A stretch of DNA of 64,000 bases from the NCBI RefSeq assembly GCF_002207865.1, contig NZ_BDQM01000008.1, positions 1-64,000 on the forward strand, given 5' to 3'. Numbering within the stretch: the stretch's first letter is position 1; every line of letters begins with the position of its first letter. The position numbers and the translations under genes were made by a program. Positions 1 through 9,253 of the stretch are shown here, one piece after another. The notes under the pieces were generated by a model that was given only the letters and a program-made list of their open reading frames with translations, searched no databases and was not told where the DNA came from. The stretch comes from Colwellia marinimaniae (GTDB taxonomy: Bacteria; Pseudomonadota; Gammaproteobacteria; Enterobacterales; Alteromonadaceae).

Positions 1-113
1 CAGAGTACACAGAGGCGCGTTGCGCTACACAGAAAGAACGAATAATAAGGATTAAGTCAGTTGTACTTAATCATTAAATCACTACCTCTGTGTTTCTCAG
101 TGTCCTCTGTGGT
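1..113. repeat. Dispersed 'ccacagag' element, left-truncated copy
   Basis: This copy is cut by the window edge. It carries an internal 'gaggcgcgttgcgctacac' block and ends in 'ctctgtggt' (105-113). The same layout, with 'accacagag' at one end, a GC-rich 'gcgctgcgcgctacactgag'-like block and 'ctctgtggt' at the other end, recurs at 14173-14285 and 15283-15396. There is no coding potential. It is probably a non-autonomous, MITE-like or REP-like element, but its class is inferred. Confidence 0.75.
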
Positions 114-156
114 GAAAATTCACTGATAACACAATAATAAATACTGAAACAAAGAC

Positions 157-1452
157 ATGCTAAATATTATCATTCCAGATCCAGGTTTAAGAGAGTACGG
201 TGGCCATCATCCAGCCATGATCAACGCTATCGCCAATACTCAAGCGGTTATCAAAGGGGATATGCATCTAGAGGTCTATTGCAATAAAGCATGTGCTAAT
301 GATTTCATTACCGCAACTCAAACAAAGCAAGTCACCATAAAAAAACATTTTACTACCGACTTTTACCAATACTTTTATCAAAGCCCAAGCCTAGCAACGT
401 TAAATGGTTATATTAACCAACTAAGCAAAGAATACTTAACTGTATTTGAACAACACGCTAGTAGTGAAGAACAAGGTAAGGTTAGTGAAAAAAACAACAA
501 AACGTTATTTCTATACCACACCCTGAACTGGGAACACGCTATAGCGTTAGGCTCTGCTATTGCAATTTATAACAAGCGTCACAATACACCATTGCATCAT
601 TGTGTATTTTTAATGTTTAATCCGATTAAATACAACGAAAAGGGGGAATTGAATAACCAACATTTTTTAAACTTTAAATTGGGTTTTTCACTCCTAGCAA
701 AGCAGAAGTTTGTGCAATATTATGCCGCGGAAGAAGAGCTACAACAAAGCTATCATTACTTATTTACCGGCAAAAACTTCACAGATAACCACTTTACAGG
801 TGAAACAAACCACCAGCAAAACAATAAAGTTATCCCCATTCACCCTTGTGGCTTATTAAGTCAGTACAACAATAAGGTTAAAAAAGTAAAAAGAGTTATC
901 CTTTTTACCGGCGATGCCAAAGTAAATAAAGGCTTCTTAACGCTGCCTGATTTAGTGGGAAAAATAATACAAGAAATTACTGACAGCGATGTGGAATTTG
1001 TTATCCAATACACTATTACCAACGATGGTGCAGCATTAAAACAAACAGATAACAGTTTACAGTTACTGGCAAAAGCGGATAGTCGAATTAAACTCACCAC
1101 ACGTTTTTGGAGCCATAGCGAGCTGCACGAAAACTTTGCCAAAGCGAACAGTATTCTATTTAATTACGACAGTTTAATTTATAAAAATCAAAGCTCAGGT
1201 ATATTATGGCTAGCCGCCTCTTACCACCTCAACATGGTGTTTTTAACATCGAATTGGCTTATGCGAGAAGCTGATAAACTTGACTGCCATTATAGCTATT
1301 GCAGCAAGAACGTTTTTTCACAAAAAACATACAAATATCTTATGCAAAACAGTAATGTTTTTGATAAAGTATCGGGAAATAACTACCGTAAACAATTGTT
1401 TCAAGACATTGGTGGGTGGCTACTTAAGACCAGTATGAATATAAGGAGCTAA
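157..1452 (+). CDS. Putative GT-B fold glycosyltransferase
   Basis: A 431-residue protein with no signal peptide or membrane segment, so cytoplasmic. The N-terminus, with 'PDPGLREYGGHH', resembles the donor-site loop of GT-B enzymes. Around residues 248-260, 'ILFTGDAKVNKG' resembles the start of a GT4 C-terminal Rossmann domain. Residues 337-354, 'YDSLIYKNQSSGILWLAA', match the usual GT4 acidic/serine-glycine region that contacts the nucleotide sugar. The sequence is divergent and I cannot name a donor or acceptor. It is the first full gene of a + strand polysaccharide cluster and is followed 108 bp later by a methyltransferase-like gene, so transfer of a sugar to a surface glycan is the best inference. 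The ATG start follows an A-rich stretch without a strong Shine-Dalgarno. Confidence 0.6.
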   Translation: MLNIIIPDPGLREYGGHHPAMINAIANTQAVIKGDMHLEVYCNKACANDFITATQTKQVTIKKHFTTDFYQYFYQSPSLATLNGYINQLSKEYLTVFEQHASSEEQGKVSEKNNKTLFLYHTLNWEHAIALGSAIAIYNKRHNTPLHHCVFLMFNPIKYNEKGELNNQHFLNFKLGFSLLAKQKFVQYYAAEEELQQSYHYLFTGKNFTDNHFTGETNHQQNNKVIPIHPCGLLSQYNNKVKKVKRVILFTGDAKVNKGFLTLPDLVGKIIQEITDSDVEFVIQYTITNDGAALKQTDNSLQLLAKADSRIKLTTRFWSHSELHENFAKANSILFNYDSLIYKNQSSGILWLAASYHLNMVFLTSNWLMREADKLDCHYSYCSKNVFSQKTYKYLMQNSNVFDKVSGNNYRKQLFQDIGGWLLKTSMNIRS

Positions 1453-1560
1453 ATAAACTTATATCCGTCATCTTTGTTATATTCGTCATCTTCGAAGTAT
1501 TTGATCGAAGACCCAGTATACCTATAGCGCAAATAATCATAGCTAGGACATGAATTACGC

Positions 1561-4227
1561 ATGAGTACTTTTTTCGATAATAAAAATAACAGTGATATAG
1601 GGAAACTTATTCACGTAGGTGCGGGCAATGGTATAGAACTAAATGACTATGTAACCCAAAGTTTTGCTGTAATACACTTATTAGAGCCTATCCCAAAAGT
1701 ATTTAAGCAGTTACAAAGCAAAATTAATAAGCTGAATAAAATAAATGTTCAATGTAATATATCAGCATTCAATGTTGCCCTATCTAATACAGCTAGTACG
1801 TCAAATACAGAACAAAAAGAACAAGCCTTTTATATAACCTTACCTAATAGGTACAGCAGTTTACATAAAGCAGATAAACTAAAAAATCTTTTTCAAAACT
1901 TAAAAACGGAGCAAGAAATAACCGTTAAAATAATAAGTTTTTCTGACTTAGTAAAAAAAGCCAACTTAGATAAAAATAAACAAAATGCCTTGGTGCTTCA
2001 AATTAATGGCAGCGAGTTTGATGTGATAGCACAAGCTGAAACCGACGATCTCATGATGTTTTCTAGTATTGTCATTCAGCAGGCTAAAAATAATTACTTT
2101 GGCCAAGCTAAAGAAAACACCAATTTAACAGCGCTAATGGAAAGCAAAGGCTTTCAACTGGCTATAGAAGCCGACAATGATGTAGTGTTCAGTAACTTAG
2201 TCTTTCGTAAAGATGAAAGAGCGCTTGAATTAAAAGCACTGAATGAAAAAAATGAAGCACAAAAAGCATGTATTAGTGAACTCGAAGCAAAATTAAAAGC
2301 CAGTAACGAAACTAAAACAGCGAAAGCCACGGAATCGAATCAGTTAACAGACCAAAACAAAAACAAAGCTACTCGTATAGCCGAGCTTGAAAATCAGCTT
2401 AAAGCAAGTAACGAAGCTAAAACAGCGAAATCCACGGAATCGAATCAGTTAACTGAGCAAAACAAAGTTAAAGCTACTCGCATCACCGAACTTGAAAACC
2501 AATTAAAAGCCAGTACCGAAGCGAAAACCACTGAAACAACTAAAGCTAACCAGTTAACCGAGCAAAATCAAGCCAAGGCAAAGCGTGTTACCGAGCTTGA
2601 AAATCAATTAAAAGCCAGTAACGAAGCGAAAGCCGCTGAAGCAACTAAAGCTAACCAGTTAACCGAGCAAAACCAAGCCAAGGCAAAGCGTGTTACCGAG
2701 CTTGAAAATCAATTGGAAGCCAGTACCGAAGCGAAAGCCGCTGAAGTTACTAAAGTTAATCAGTTAACCGAGCAAAACCAAGCGAAGGCAAAGCGAGTTA
2801 CCGAGCTTGAAAATCAATTAAAAGTCAGTAACGAAGCGAAATCCACTGAAGTAACTAAAGCTAACCAGTTAACCGAGCAAAACCAAGCGAAGGCAAAGCG
2901 AGTTACCGAGCTTGAAAATCAATTAAAAGTCAGTAACGAAGCGAAATCCACTGAAGTAACTAAAGCTAACCAGTTAACCGAGCAAAACCAAGCGAAGGCA
3001 AAGCGAGTTACCGAGCTTGAAAATCAATTAAAAGTCAGTAACGAAGCGAAAGCCACTGAAGTAACTAAAGCTAACCAGTTAACCGAGCAAAACCAAGCTA
3101 AGGCAAAGCGTGTTACCGAGCTTGAAAATCAATTAAAAGTCAGTAACGAAGCGAAATCCACTGAAGTAACTAAAGCTAATCAGTTAACCGAGCAAAACCA
3201 AGCTAAGGCAAAGCGTATAGCCGAAGTTGAAAATCAATTAAAAGATAGTAACGAAGCGAAAGCTGCCGAAGCAACTAAAGCTAACAAGTTAAATGAAATA
3301 ATCAAAGCCAGAGATACTCGAATTGGGCAGCTTAAAGAGAACCTAGAGTTGAAAGGTGAACAAGAAACATCTAATAAATTAGACGCTTTAATGGAGCAAA
3401 TACAGCAACAAAGTAGTGAAATAAAGAAGAATCAAGAGGGGTTGATTTCAAGACTGAATTATGGATTTAATAACACAGTAAAGCAGGTGGAATCATTTAT
3501 AGGGGTGCAAAGTTACCTTGAAACAGGACAGCTAGCCATGGAATATCATGGTTGGCCTATTAGTAGTGACGTCGCTCTATTTCTATTAGGTAAGATAGAA
3601 AAAAACAACTACGATCTCATCATTGAATTTGGTAGTGGTACATCAACACAGTTATTTGCCAAAGCCATTAATAATCATGTTAAAGCACAGAATAGCCATA
3701 TTGAGGATGACTTAGCATTTATTGGCCAAGATAAAAGAGATTCTGCTGAACTTGCAACGTTACCGCTTGAGCTGCCTAATAGAATAGTCACATTTGAGCA
3801 TAATAAAAAATACTATAACAAAACCAAGTCTGAACTCGAAGCTAATAAATTATCACATTTAGTTGACTTAGTTCATGCTCCTTTAATTGAAATGAAAATT
3901 GAAAATGAAGATTATCTTTATTATTCATGTGAAAATAAATTGTCACAGTTAGCCGCAATCTATGCAGAGCGCACTGCTAGAATATTAGTATTGATAGATG
4001 GACCTCCCGGTGCAACAGGTCCTTTAGCGAGATTACCAGCAGTACCGTTACTTTTGAATTACCTAGGTAAACATCAGCTAGATATCGTTCTTGATGATTA
4101 TAACCGACAAGAAGAGAAAGAAACTGTTGGCCGTTGGAAGAAGCAATTTGAAAAGCGCGATCTTGATTATGAAGAAGAAACGGTACCGTGTGAGAAAGGT
4201 GCTTTTTTCTGTCGAATTAATCCTTAG
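1561..4227 (+). CDS. Two-domain methyltransferase-like protein with long coiled-coil repeat
   Basis: An 888-residue protein in three parts. Residues about 10-220 resemble an FkbM-type SAM methyltransferase: 'LIHVGAGNGIEL' is the glycine-rich SAM loop, 'LLEPIP' the acidic end of strand 2, and 'VLQINGSEFDVIAQA' the FkbM-like core strand. Residues about 225-640 are a predicted coiled coil containing ten 35-residue repeats (five heptads each). Residues about 655-888 contain a second Rossmann-like domain with 'IIEFGSGTST' near residue 687 and 'LVLIDGPPGATG'. Both ends therefore look like SAM-binding folds separated by a long rod. The likely role is O-methylation of a glycan, possibly as a chain terminator or length gauge. 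That role is inferred from the polysaccharide context and from known methyltransferase/coiled-coil rulers such as WbdD, which is not the same architecture. Either domain could be catalytically degenerate. Confidence 0.7.
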   Translation: MSTFFDNKNNSDIGKLIHVGAGNGIELNDYVTQSFAVIHLLEPIPKVFKQLQSKINKLNKINVQCNISAFNVALSNTASTSNTEQKEQAFYITLPNRYSSLHKADKLKNLFQNLKTEQEITVKIISFSDLVKKANLDKNKQNALVLQINGSEFDVIAQAETDDLMMFSSIVIQQAKNNYFGQAKENTNLTALMESKGFQLAIEADNDVVFSNLVFRKDERALELKALNEKNEAQKACISELEAKLKASNETKTAKATESNQLTDQNKNKATRIAELENQLKASNEAKTAKSTESNQLTEQNKVKATRITELENQLKASTEAKTTETTKANQLTEQNQAKAKRVTELENQLKASNEAKAAEATKANQLTEQNQAKAKRVTELENQLEASTEAKAAEVTKVNQLTEQNQAKAKRVTELENQLKVSNEAKSTEVTKANQLTEQNQAKAKRVTELENQLKVSNEAKSTEVTKANQLTEQNQAKAKRVTELENQLKVSNEAKATEVTKANQLTEQNQAKAKRVTELENQLKVSNEAKSTEVTKANQLTEQNQAKAKRIAEVENQLKDSNEAKAAEATKANKLNEIIKARDTRIGQLKENLELKGEQETSNKLDALMEQIQQQSSEIKKNQEGLISRLNYGFNNTVKQVESFIGVQSYLETGQLAMEYHGWPISSDVALFLLGKIEKNNYDLIIEFGSGTSTQLFAKAINNHVKAQNSHIEDDLAFIGQDKRDSAELATLPLELPNRIVTFEHNKKYYNKTKSELEANKLSHLVDLVHAPLIEMKIENEDYLYYSCENKLSQLAAIYAERTARILVLIDGPPGATGPLARLPAVPLLLNYLGKHQLDIVLDDYNRQEEKETVGRWKKQFEKRDLDYEEETVPCEKGAFFCRINP
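2293..3342 (+). repeat. Ten tandem 105-bp coding repeats (35 residues each)
   Basis: Within the 888-residue protein, residues 245-594 are ten 35-residue units with the pattern 'LKxSNEAKxxExTKANQLT' followed by 'EQNQAKAKRVTELENQ'. Central copies (for example those beginning near 2818, 2923 and 3133) are almost identical at DNA level, while the outer copies diverge. That is the pattern expected from recent expansion of the array centre by slippage or unequal crossover. The unit equals five heptads, so copy-number changes would lengthen the rod without breaking the heptad register. Confidence 0.95.
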
Positions 4228-4240
4228 TTGATATAAGCTC

Positions 4241-5149
4241 ATGAAGGAAAAAAAATACCCTGGCGGCTGGATTAAACATGGGAATGTGTTTGCATTTCCG
4301 CATCGTTGGCAAATTCCCGCCAAAACAGAGTTATGGGCTTATGAAAAGTGTTTAGAACTAGAAAATGTTAATATATATGAGCAGTTTTTTTGCTTCCCCT
4401 GGGCGGGATTAGTTGATTGTTTAAATCATAACCAACCAACTAAAGCGAAGTTTTTTATAGATGCCCTTAATGTAGCACCTCCTAAAATAGCGGTAAAACG
4501 CATAACATTTTGTCAGCATATATATGCATTAGATCTAATACCTTTCTTCAAAAAGTTAGGCGTTACTGACATATATTGGTCTCATAAAATAAAAGGGCAA
4601 GACGAAATAGAAGGTATAAAACTTCACCCATACCCTTTATACCCGGTAATGCATTTCAAGCGGAATAAGCCATATAGTAATAAGCCATTGTCTGAGCGTA
4701 AATACTTATATAGCTTTATAGGAGCGTATCAACCTGACTTATATTTAACAGAAGTAAGAAAATGGATTTTTGATTTACCAAAGTTGGACAATACCATTGT
4801 TATTGAACGCAGCGAATGGCACTTTGAACAAGATGTGTATAGAAACCAACTTCTTGGAGCTACTGAAAATGAAGTTAGGGGAAATGTGCGCAAGCAGCAT
4901 GAAAAAGAATATATTGATGTAATGCAAGAAACTATTTTTTGTTTGTGTCCTTCAGGTAGTGGTCCAAACTCAATAAGGTTTTGGGAGGCAATCAAGTTTG
5001 GTTGCATACCTGTTTTATTAAGTGACACCTTGGAACTGCCTGAAGATGAGATTGGAGACATTATATTGCTAGATGAGACCTCTCAATTGGTCATGGAATT
5101 ACCCCGTACATTAGCTTTGGAAAAAGAACGCTATTTAGAGAATAGATAA
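4241..5149 (+). CDS. Exostosin-family (GT47-like) glycosyltransferase
   Basis: A 302-residue protein lying 13 bp after the preceding gene, probably in the same operon. The C-terminal part, around residues 233-262, has 'LCPSGSGPNSIRFWEAI' followed by 'FGCIPVLLSD'. This is the diagnostic exostosin/GT47 signature in which an acidic residue and glycine-rich turn bind the sugar nucleotide. The N-terminal half is less conserved. There is no transmembrane anchor, unlike eukaryotic exostosins, so it probably works in the cytoplasm on a lipid-linked glycan. GT47 members transfer hexoses or uronic acids; the donor here is unknown. The ATG at 4241 is followed directly by a lysine-rich N-terminus. Confidence 0.75.
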   Translation: MKEKKYPGGWIKHGNVFAFPHRWQIPAKTELWAYEKCLELENVNIYEQFFCFPWAGLVDCLNHNQPTKAKFFIDALNVAPPKIAVKRITFCQHIYALDLIPFFKKLGVTDIYWSHKIKGQDEIEGIKLHPYPLYPVMHFKRNKPYSNKPLSERKYLYSFIGAYQPDLYLTEVRKWIFDLPKLDNTIVIERSEWHFEQDVYRNQLLGATENEVRGNVRKQHEKEYIDVMQETIFCLCPSGSGPNSIRFWEAIKFGCIPVLLSDTLELPEDEIGDIILLDETSQLVMELPRTLALEKERYLENR

Positions 5150-5177
5150 TAGATAGATAATTAATGTTTTTAGATAT

Positions 5178-8100
5178 ATGGATTTAAAAAGAATGAAAAG
5201 TAATGATTTAAAGTTAGCAAATGAACTTTTCCGTAATAAAAAATTTGAAGAAGCACTAGATAAGTATAATGCGTTTTCTAGTGAAAATGATACTTTAGAA
5301 GTTAGTGTTAACTATTTTAAAAATATAGTACAAAAAAAAATAGAATTAAAATTAAGTGGCAATTCAACCCCGCTGCCTCAAGAAGACCATTTAGCCATTA
5401 AAATACATGATGAAAAATACCTAACGACAACTTTTCTTGCTACGCCATTAAACTTTTCCAAAATAACAGCAAATATAAATAACTATATAAAAAGTGAAAA
5501 ATATCACTGGGCTAACTTTATTTTATCAAAAATCATTGAAAGTGAACCTGATAATATAAAATTTTTATTCTTGAAAGCTCAGTTAATGTTTGCCGTTCAA
5601 GCATATCAAAAAGCTATTAAAATTTGTGATCAAATTATAAGTTTGGATTCTGAGTATCGTGGTGCTTATCAAATTGCAGAACAGGCAAGCATTGAGGTAG
5701 AAGAGTTTGATAATGCAAATAATTATTTTTTGTCCCAACCTCAAGTAGATTATAGTGATGATTGCCGAGGTAGAGGAGATAATCCAGTATTACCATCTGG
5801 ATTTATCGTACAGCCAGTAAATGGTAATGGAAATGATTATTCACATATATCAGAACAGATTGAAGTCTTTAAGTCTAATAACTCTAACTATACCAAAAAA
5901 GCTTCTGTGATTGTCACTGTCTATAATCGAAGTGAAATTTTAGCAAATACTTTAGCAGCGCTTACACACCAAACTTATCCAATGGAGTTGATTGAAGTTA
6001 TTGTTATTGATGATGGTAGTTGTGACGATGTTGCAGGTGTAGTGAAAAAGTATGAAAATAAAATTGACATAAATCTTATAAGGCAACCTGACAAAGGGTA
6101 TAGGTTAGCTCGAGCACGTAATCTAGGGTTAAAAATTTCGAGGGGCGAAGGCATCATTTTTATGGATGCTGATATTCTTCCTTTACCGACAGATATTGAA
6201 AACTACATGCGAGCAATACATGTTACAACTAACGCGGTTTTAATAGGCCATAGACGTTATGTTGATGTATCTCAAGTTAATGATGATCAAATTCTTAAGG
6301 ATATTGAAATCGTAGCAAATTTGCCAACCATCAACCCAAATAATGATGTTGCCGGCAGAAAATGTGATGAAGGGTTCTCTGTTGATTGGAGATATGAAGC
6401 ATACAAAAACACCAATTATTTAAAAACTGATCTATGGCCATTCAATAAAGCTTCAGGTGGAAATATCGCTTTCTCTAAAGAGTTATATGAAAAAGCAGGT
6501 GGCATAGATGAGGATTTTGAAGCTTGGGGCTGTGAAGATGGAGAACACGGCTTTAGAATGTTCAACGCCGGCGCATATTTTATCCCAATGTTAGAAATTG
6601 AATCTATCCACCAAGAACCTATTAATGATTTAGGCGAAGAAAGCTTTGCAGATGGGGAAAGCTTTCGCTCCAAAGGACATAAAATAACCCAAAAATTATT
6701 GGAACAAAAATGTCCCGCTATATATAGCCGAAAATATACAAAAGGTAAAAGCTACGAAGTCCCTAAGGTATCGATTTATATCCCAGCTTATAATGCTGAA
6801 AAATATATTGTAGAAGCCGTTCAAAGTTGCCTGAATCAAACGTTTAAAGACCTTGAAGTTGTCATTTGTAATGATGGCTCTACTGACTCTACAGAAGCAT
6901 TACTACAACACCATTTTGGTAATAAAACTAATGTGAGGTGGGTAAATAACAAAAATGGCGGTATAGGTACTGCTACCAATACAGCAATAACACTTTGTAA
7001 AGGAATATATGTAGCGCAGCTTGATGCAGATGACACGTTAAAAAAAGATGCCGTGATGGAATGTATCAAGATTTTAGATCATAAAAATATTGATGCTGTT
7101 TATACCGACTGTGAATACATAAATTCTAACAGCGAATATGTCAGAGATGGTTGGTGTGGCGGTGAATTTAAACGTTCTTGGATGGCCACATCAATGATTG
7201 CGACACACTTTCGCATGTTTAAGCGGAGAGTTTGGGAGCGAACTATAGGTGCCAATGAAAACATTAAGAATGCTGTAGATTTAGATTTATGGCTTAAATT
7301 TAATGAAGTGGCTGTAATTGAGCATATTCATAAGAAACTATACCAATATAGATGGCACGGTAAAAATACATCTATCGCAAACAGGAAACAGCAAGAATTT
7401 AATCATTTAAAAGTTGTTAATGACAGCTTTAAGCGCTTAGGGTTAGATGAATTTTGGGAAGTAAAAAAAATTGATAACAAGCTAAACCCTAGAGATTTTA
7501 AAGTAGTAGCGCATGATTATTCAGTAAACTTCAGCGATATTTTCTTTTTAATTCCCACATGTGAAAAGTATAGCCATAAAACAGATGCTGTTAGAAATAC
7601 TTGGAAAGCAGATTTACCAAGCTTTGGAGTAAACTCTTTATTTTTAATGGGTGACGAATCGTTAAATGAAAGCAAAATTGTTGGCGATGTATTATATGTT
7701 CCGTGCCCAGATAATTATGAATCATTATTATTAAAGTTAGCGTTAGGTTATCAGTTTATATATAGAAATTTTAACTTTAAATATGTAATGAAAATTGATG
7801 ATGATTGTTTTCCCGATCTAGATAAATTTGATAAAAAAATCATTCCGCAATTATCAGGCAAACAATATCTTGCTGGTGCCACACATCCCAAAGGTGCGCC
7901 AATGAATGATAAATGGCATTTTGGTAAATGTTCTGATAGCAAGTTTGATAAACAATTTAAGTTTAACGTGTCTCCAATCGAGTTTGGCAAAGGAGGCTAT
8001 GGCTACTTTTTAAGAAAAGATATTTTACCTGCTATTTTCGGAGAAATAAGCGCCTTCAAGCAAGAGTTGCAAGATGGAGTCTATTCCTATGAAGACTTTA

Positions 8101-8273
8101 GAGTAGCTGAAATCTTAAATAGTAAAAATATACACGTAGTGCATGCAACAGATTATAATGTTGAAGCCAGTACAAGTGAAAACCTAAAGGATTATACATT
8201 GGTTTTTGATATCACTAATACGACAAAGTTTTCAGAACTTCAAAATAAAACAACAGCTGATTTAAAGGATTGA
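5178..8273 (+). CDS. Three-domain glycosyltransferase (GT2 + GT2 + GT31-like) with TPR-like N-terminus
   Basis: A 1031-residue protein. Residues about 10-200 look helical and TPR-like ('ILSKIIESEPDNIKFLFLKA'). Residues about 240-500 form a GT2 domain: 'ASVIVTVYNRSEIL', 'VIVIDDGSCDD', 'FMDADI' as the DxD motif, and 'EAWGCEDGEHGFRM' typical of the chondroitin-polymerase/GT7-C region. Residues about 528-770 form a second GT2 domain: 'VSIYIPAYNAEKYI', 'CNDGSTDSTE', 'AQLDADD'. Residues about 787-1010 resemble GT31/fringe galactosyltransferases: 'TDAVRNTWKADLP', 'VMKIDDDCFPD', 'FGKGGYGYFLRKDIL', 'YSYEDFRVAEIL'. Two GT2 sites in one chain recall bacterial chondroitin/hyaluronan synthases, with a third transferase appended. 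It could build a repeat unit by itself. The downstream gene overlaps its stop. Confidence 0.8.
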   Translation: MDLKRMKSNDLKLANELFRNKKFEEALDKYNAFSSENDTLEVSVNYFKNIVQKKIELKLSGNSTPLPQEDHLAIKIHDEKYLTTTFLATPLNFSKITANINNYIKSEKYHWANFILSKIIESEPDNIKFLFLKAQLMFAVQAYQKAIKICDQIISLDSEYRGAYQIAEQASIEVEEFDNANNYFLSQPQVDYSDDCRGRGDNPVLPSGFIVQPVNGNGNDYSHISEQIEVFKSNNSNYTKKASVIVTVYNRSEILANTLAALTHQTYPMELIEVIVIDDGSCDDVAGVVKKYENKIDINLIRQPDKGYRLARARNLGLKISRGEGIIFMDADILPLPTDIENYMRAIHVTTNAVLIGHRRYVDVSQVNDDQILKDIEIVANLPTINPNNDVAGRKCDEGFSVDWRYEAYKNTNYLKTDLWPFNKASGGNIAFSKELYEKAGGIDEDFEAWGCEDGEHGFRMFNAGAYFIPMLEIESIHQEPINDLGEESFADGESFRSKGHKITQKLLEQKCPAIYSRKYTKGKSYEVPKVSIYIPAYNAEKYIVEAVQSCLNQTFKDLEVVICNDGSTDSTEALLQHHFGNKTNVRWVNNKNGGIGTATNTAITLCKGIYVAQLDADDTLKKDAVMECIKILDHKNIDAVYTDCEYINSNSEYVRDGWCGGEFKRSWMATSMIATHFRMFKRRVWERTIGANENIKNAVDLDLWLKFNEVAVIEHIHKKLYQYRWHGKNTSIANRKQQEFNHLKVVNDSFKRLGLDEFWEVKKIDNKLNPRDFKVVAHDYSVNFSDIFFLIPTCEKYSHKTDAVRNTWKADLPSFGVNSLFLMGDESLNESKIVGDVLYVPCPDNYESLLLKLALGYQFIYRNFNFKYVMKIDDDCFPDLDKFDKKIIPQLSGKQYLAGATHPKGAPMNDKWHFGKCSDSKFDKQFKFNVSPIEFGKGGYGYFLRKDILPAIFGEISAFKQELQDGVYSYEDFRVAEILNSKNIHVVHATDYNVEASTSENLKDYTLVFDITNTTKFSELQNKTTADLKD

Positions 8274-9238
8274 TTTTGATAAAAATATTTATGTTACCCG
8301 AATGTTCAGGGGTGGTAAATGTGGTAAAGACACACTTCGATGGTAAAGAGTTACAGTTTGTTGTAGCACCTGAACATGCCGATATAGCTGTTTCATCTAA
8401 TATTCATAGCCTTGTAAAATTTGCTAAAGAAAAATGCTTTTCAGGGCATTTGTTATTATGGACAAATGAGCCGAGATGGAATTCGAATACCGAAAAGTTT
8501 GTTATCAATGGAGGGTACAAAATTTTCATTATGAATGGCTTTTCAGGTGATATTTTTGTTGACCCTTTTCATTATCTTTGGGTTGGTAAATATAAACAAA
8601 TAGATTTATTAACAGAGCAAGAATATGATGAGCGATATAGCGATATTTATAAAGAGCTTGTTTGTTTGGCATCAGAGCATGGAGATGGTAAGCCTTTTAT
8701 AATTAATGGTGTTGATTGCGATCTATATACTTTAAGACGTGAAATAGCCCTGTATGCTAACAGAATAAATCAATGTCATATATATGGTGCGGGTTGGCCT
8801 GACGGGGTGATTTCAGATGAATCTGAATGTGGCAGGCTTAAGCATAATTCATGGGGAAGTTGGGAAGACAAAAAATTGCTGCTACTTCAAAGTGGACGAT
8901 TCAACCTAGCTTTTGAAAATACGGTATATAAAAATTATATTACCGAAAAATTTTGGCATCCTATAATGGCAAAGGTTTTACCTGTTATATATGAAGGGGA
9001 TTCAGGTATTTCTACCGTATTTCCTAAAGGGACTTTTGTCAACTATTGTGACTTCGAGAGCCCTGAGGCATTGATGGTCTTCTTATCGGAGATGACAAAG
9101 TCAGAATATGTAGAACGAGTAAATAAAACAATTGAGATATACAATAGCTTGATGACAGATAGTACGATTTTAAAAAATAGCCGTTTAAAAATGGCTAGTA
9201 ATTTTGTTGAAAAAGCAAAAGTTATCCAAAATGACTAA
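8270..9238 (+). CDS. GT10-family fucosyltransferase
   Basis: A 322-residue protein starting at TTG, overlapping the previous stop codon (TTGA) and so probably translationally coupled. Residues about 212-231, 'NLAFENTVYKNYITEKFWHP', followed by 'VLPVIYEG', are the C-terminal signature of alpha-1,3/1,4-fucosyltransferases (GT10), which bind GDP-fucose. The N-terminal acceptor domain is short and divergent, as in bacterial FucTs. No membrane anchor is visible. GDP-fucose can be made by gmd and fcl at 13044 and 14311, so donor and transferase are encoded in the same locus. The exact linkage cannot be told from sequence. Confidence 0.85.
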   Translation: MILIKIFMLPECSGVVNVVKTHFDGKELQFVVAPEHADIAVSSNIHSLVKFAKEKCFSGHLLLWTNEPRWNSNTEKFVINGGYKIFIMNGFSGDIFVDPFHYLWVGKYKQIDLLTEQEYDERYSDIYKELVCLASEHGDGKPFIINGVDCDLYTLRREIALYANRINQCHIYGAGWPDGVISDESECGRLKHNSWGSWEDKKLLLLQSGRFNLAFENTVYKNYITEKFWHPIMAKVLPVIYEGDSGISTVFPKGTFVNYCDFESPEALMVFLSEMTKSEYVERVNKTIEIYNSLMTDSTILKNSRLKMASNFVEKAKVIQND

Positions 9239-9253
9239 TTAAGAGAAGTATAA

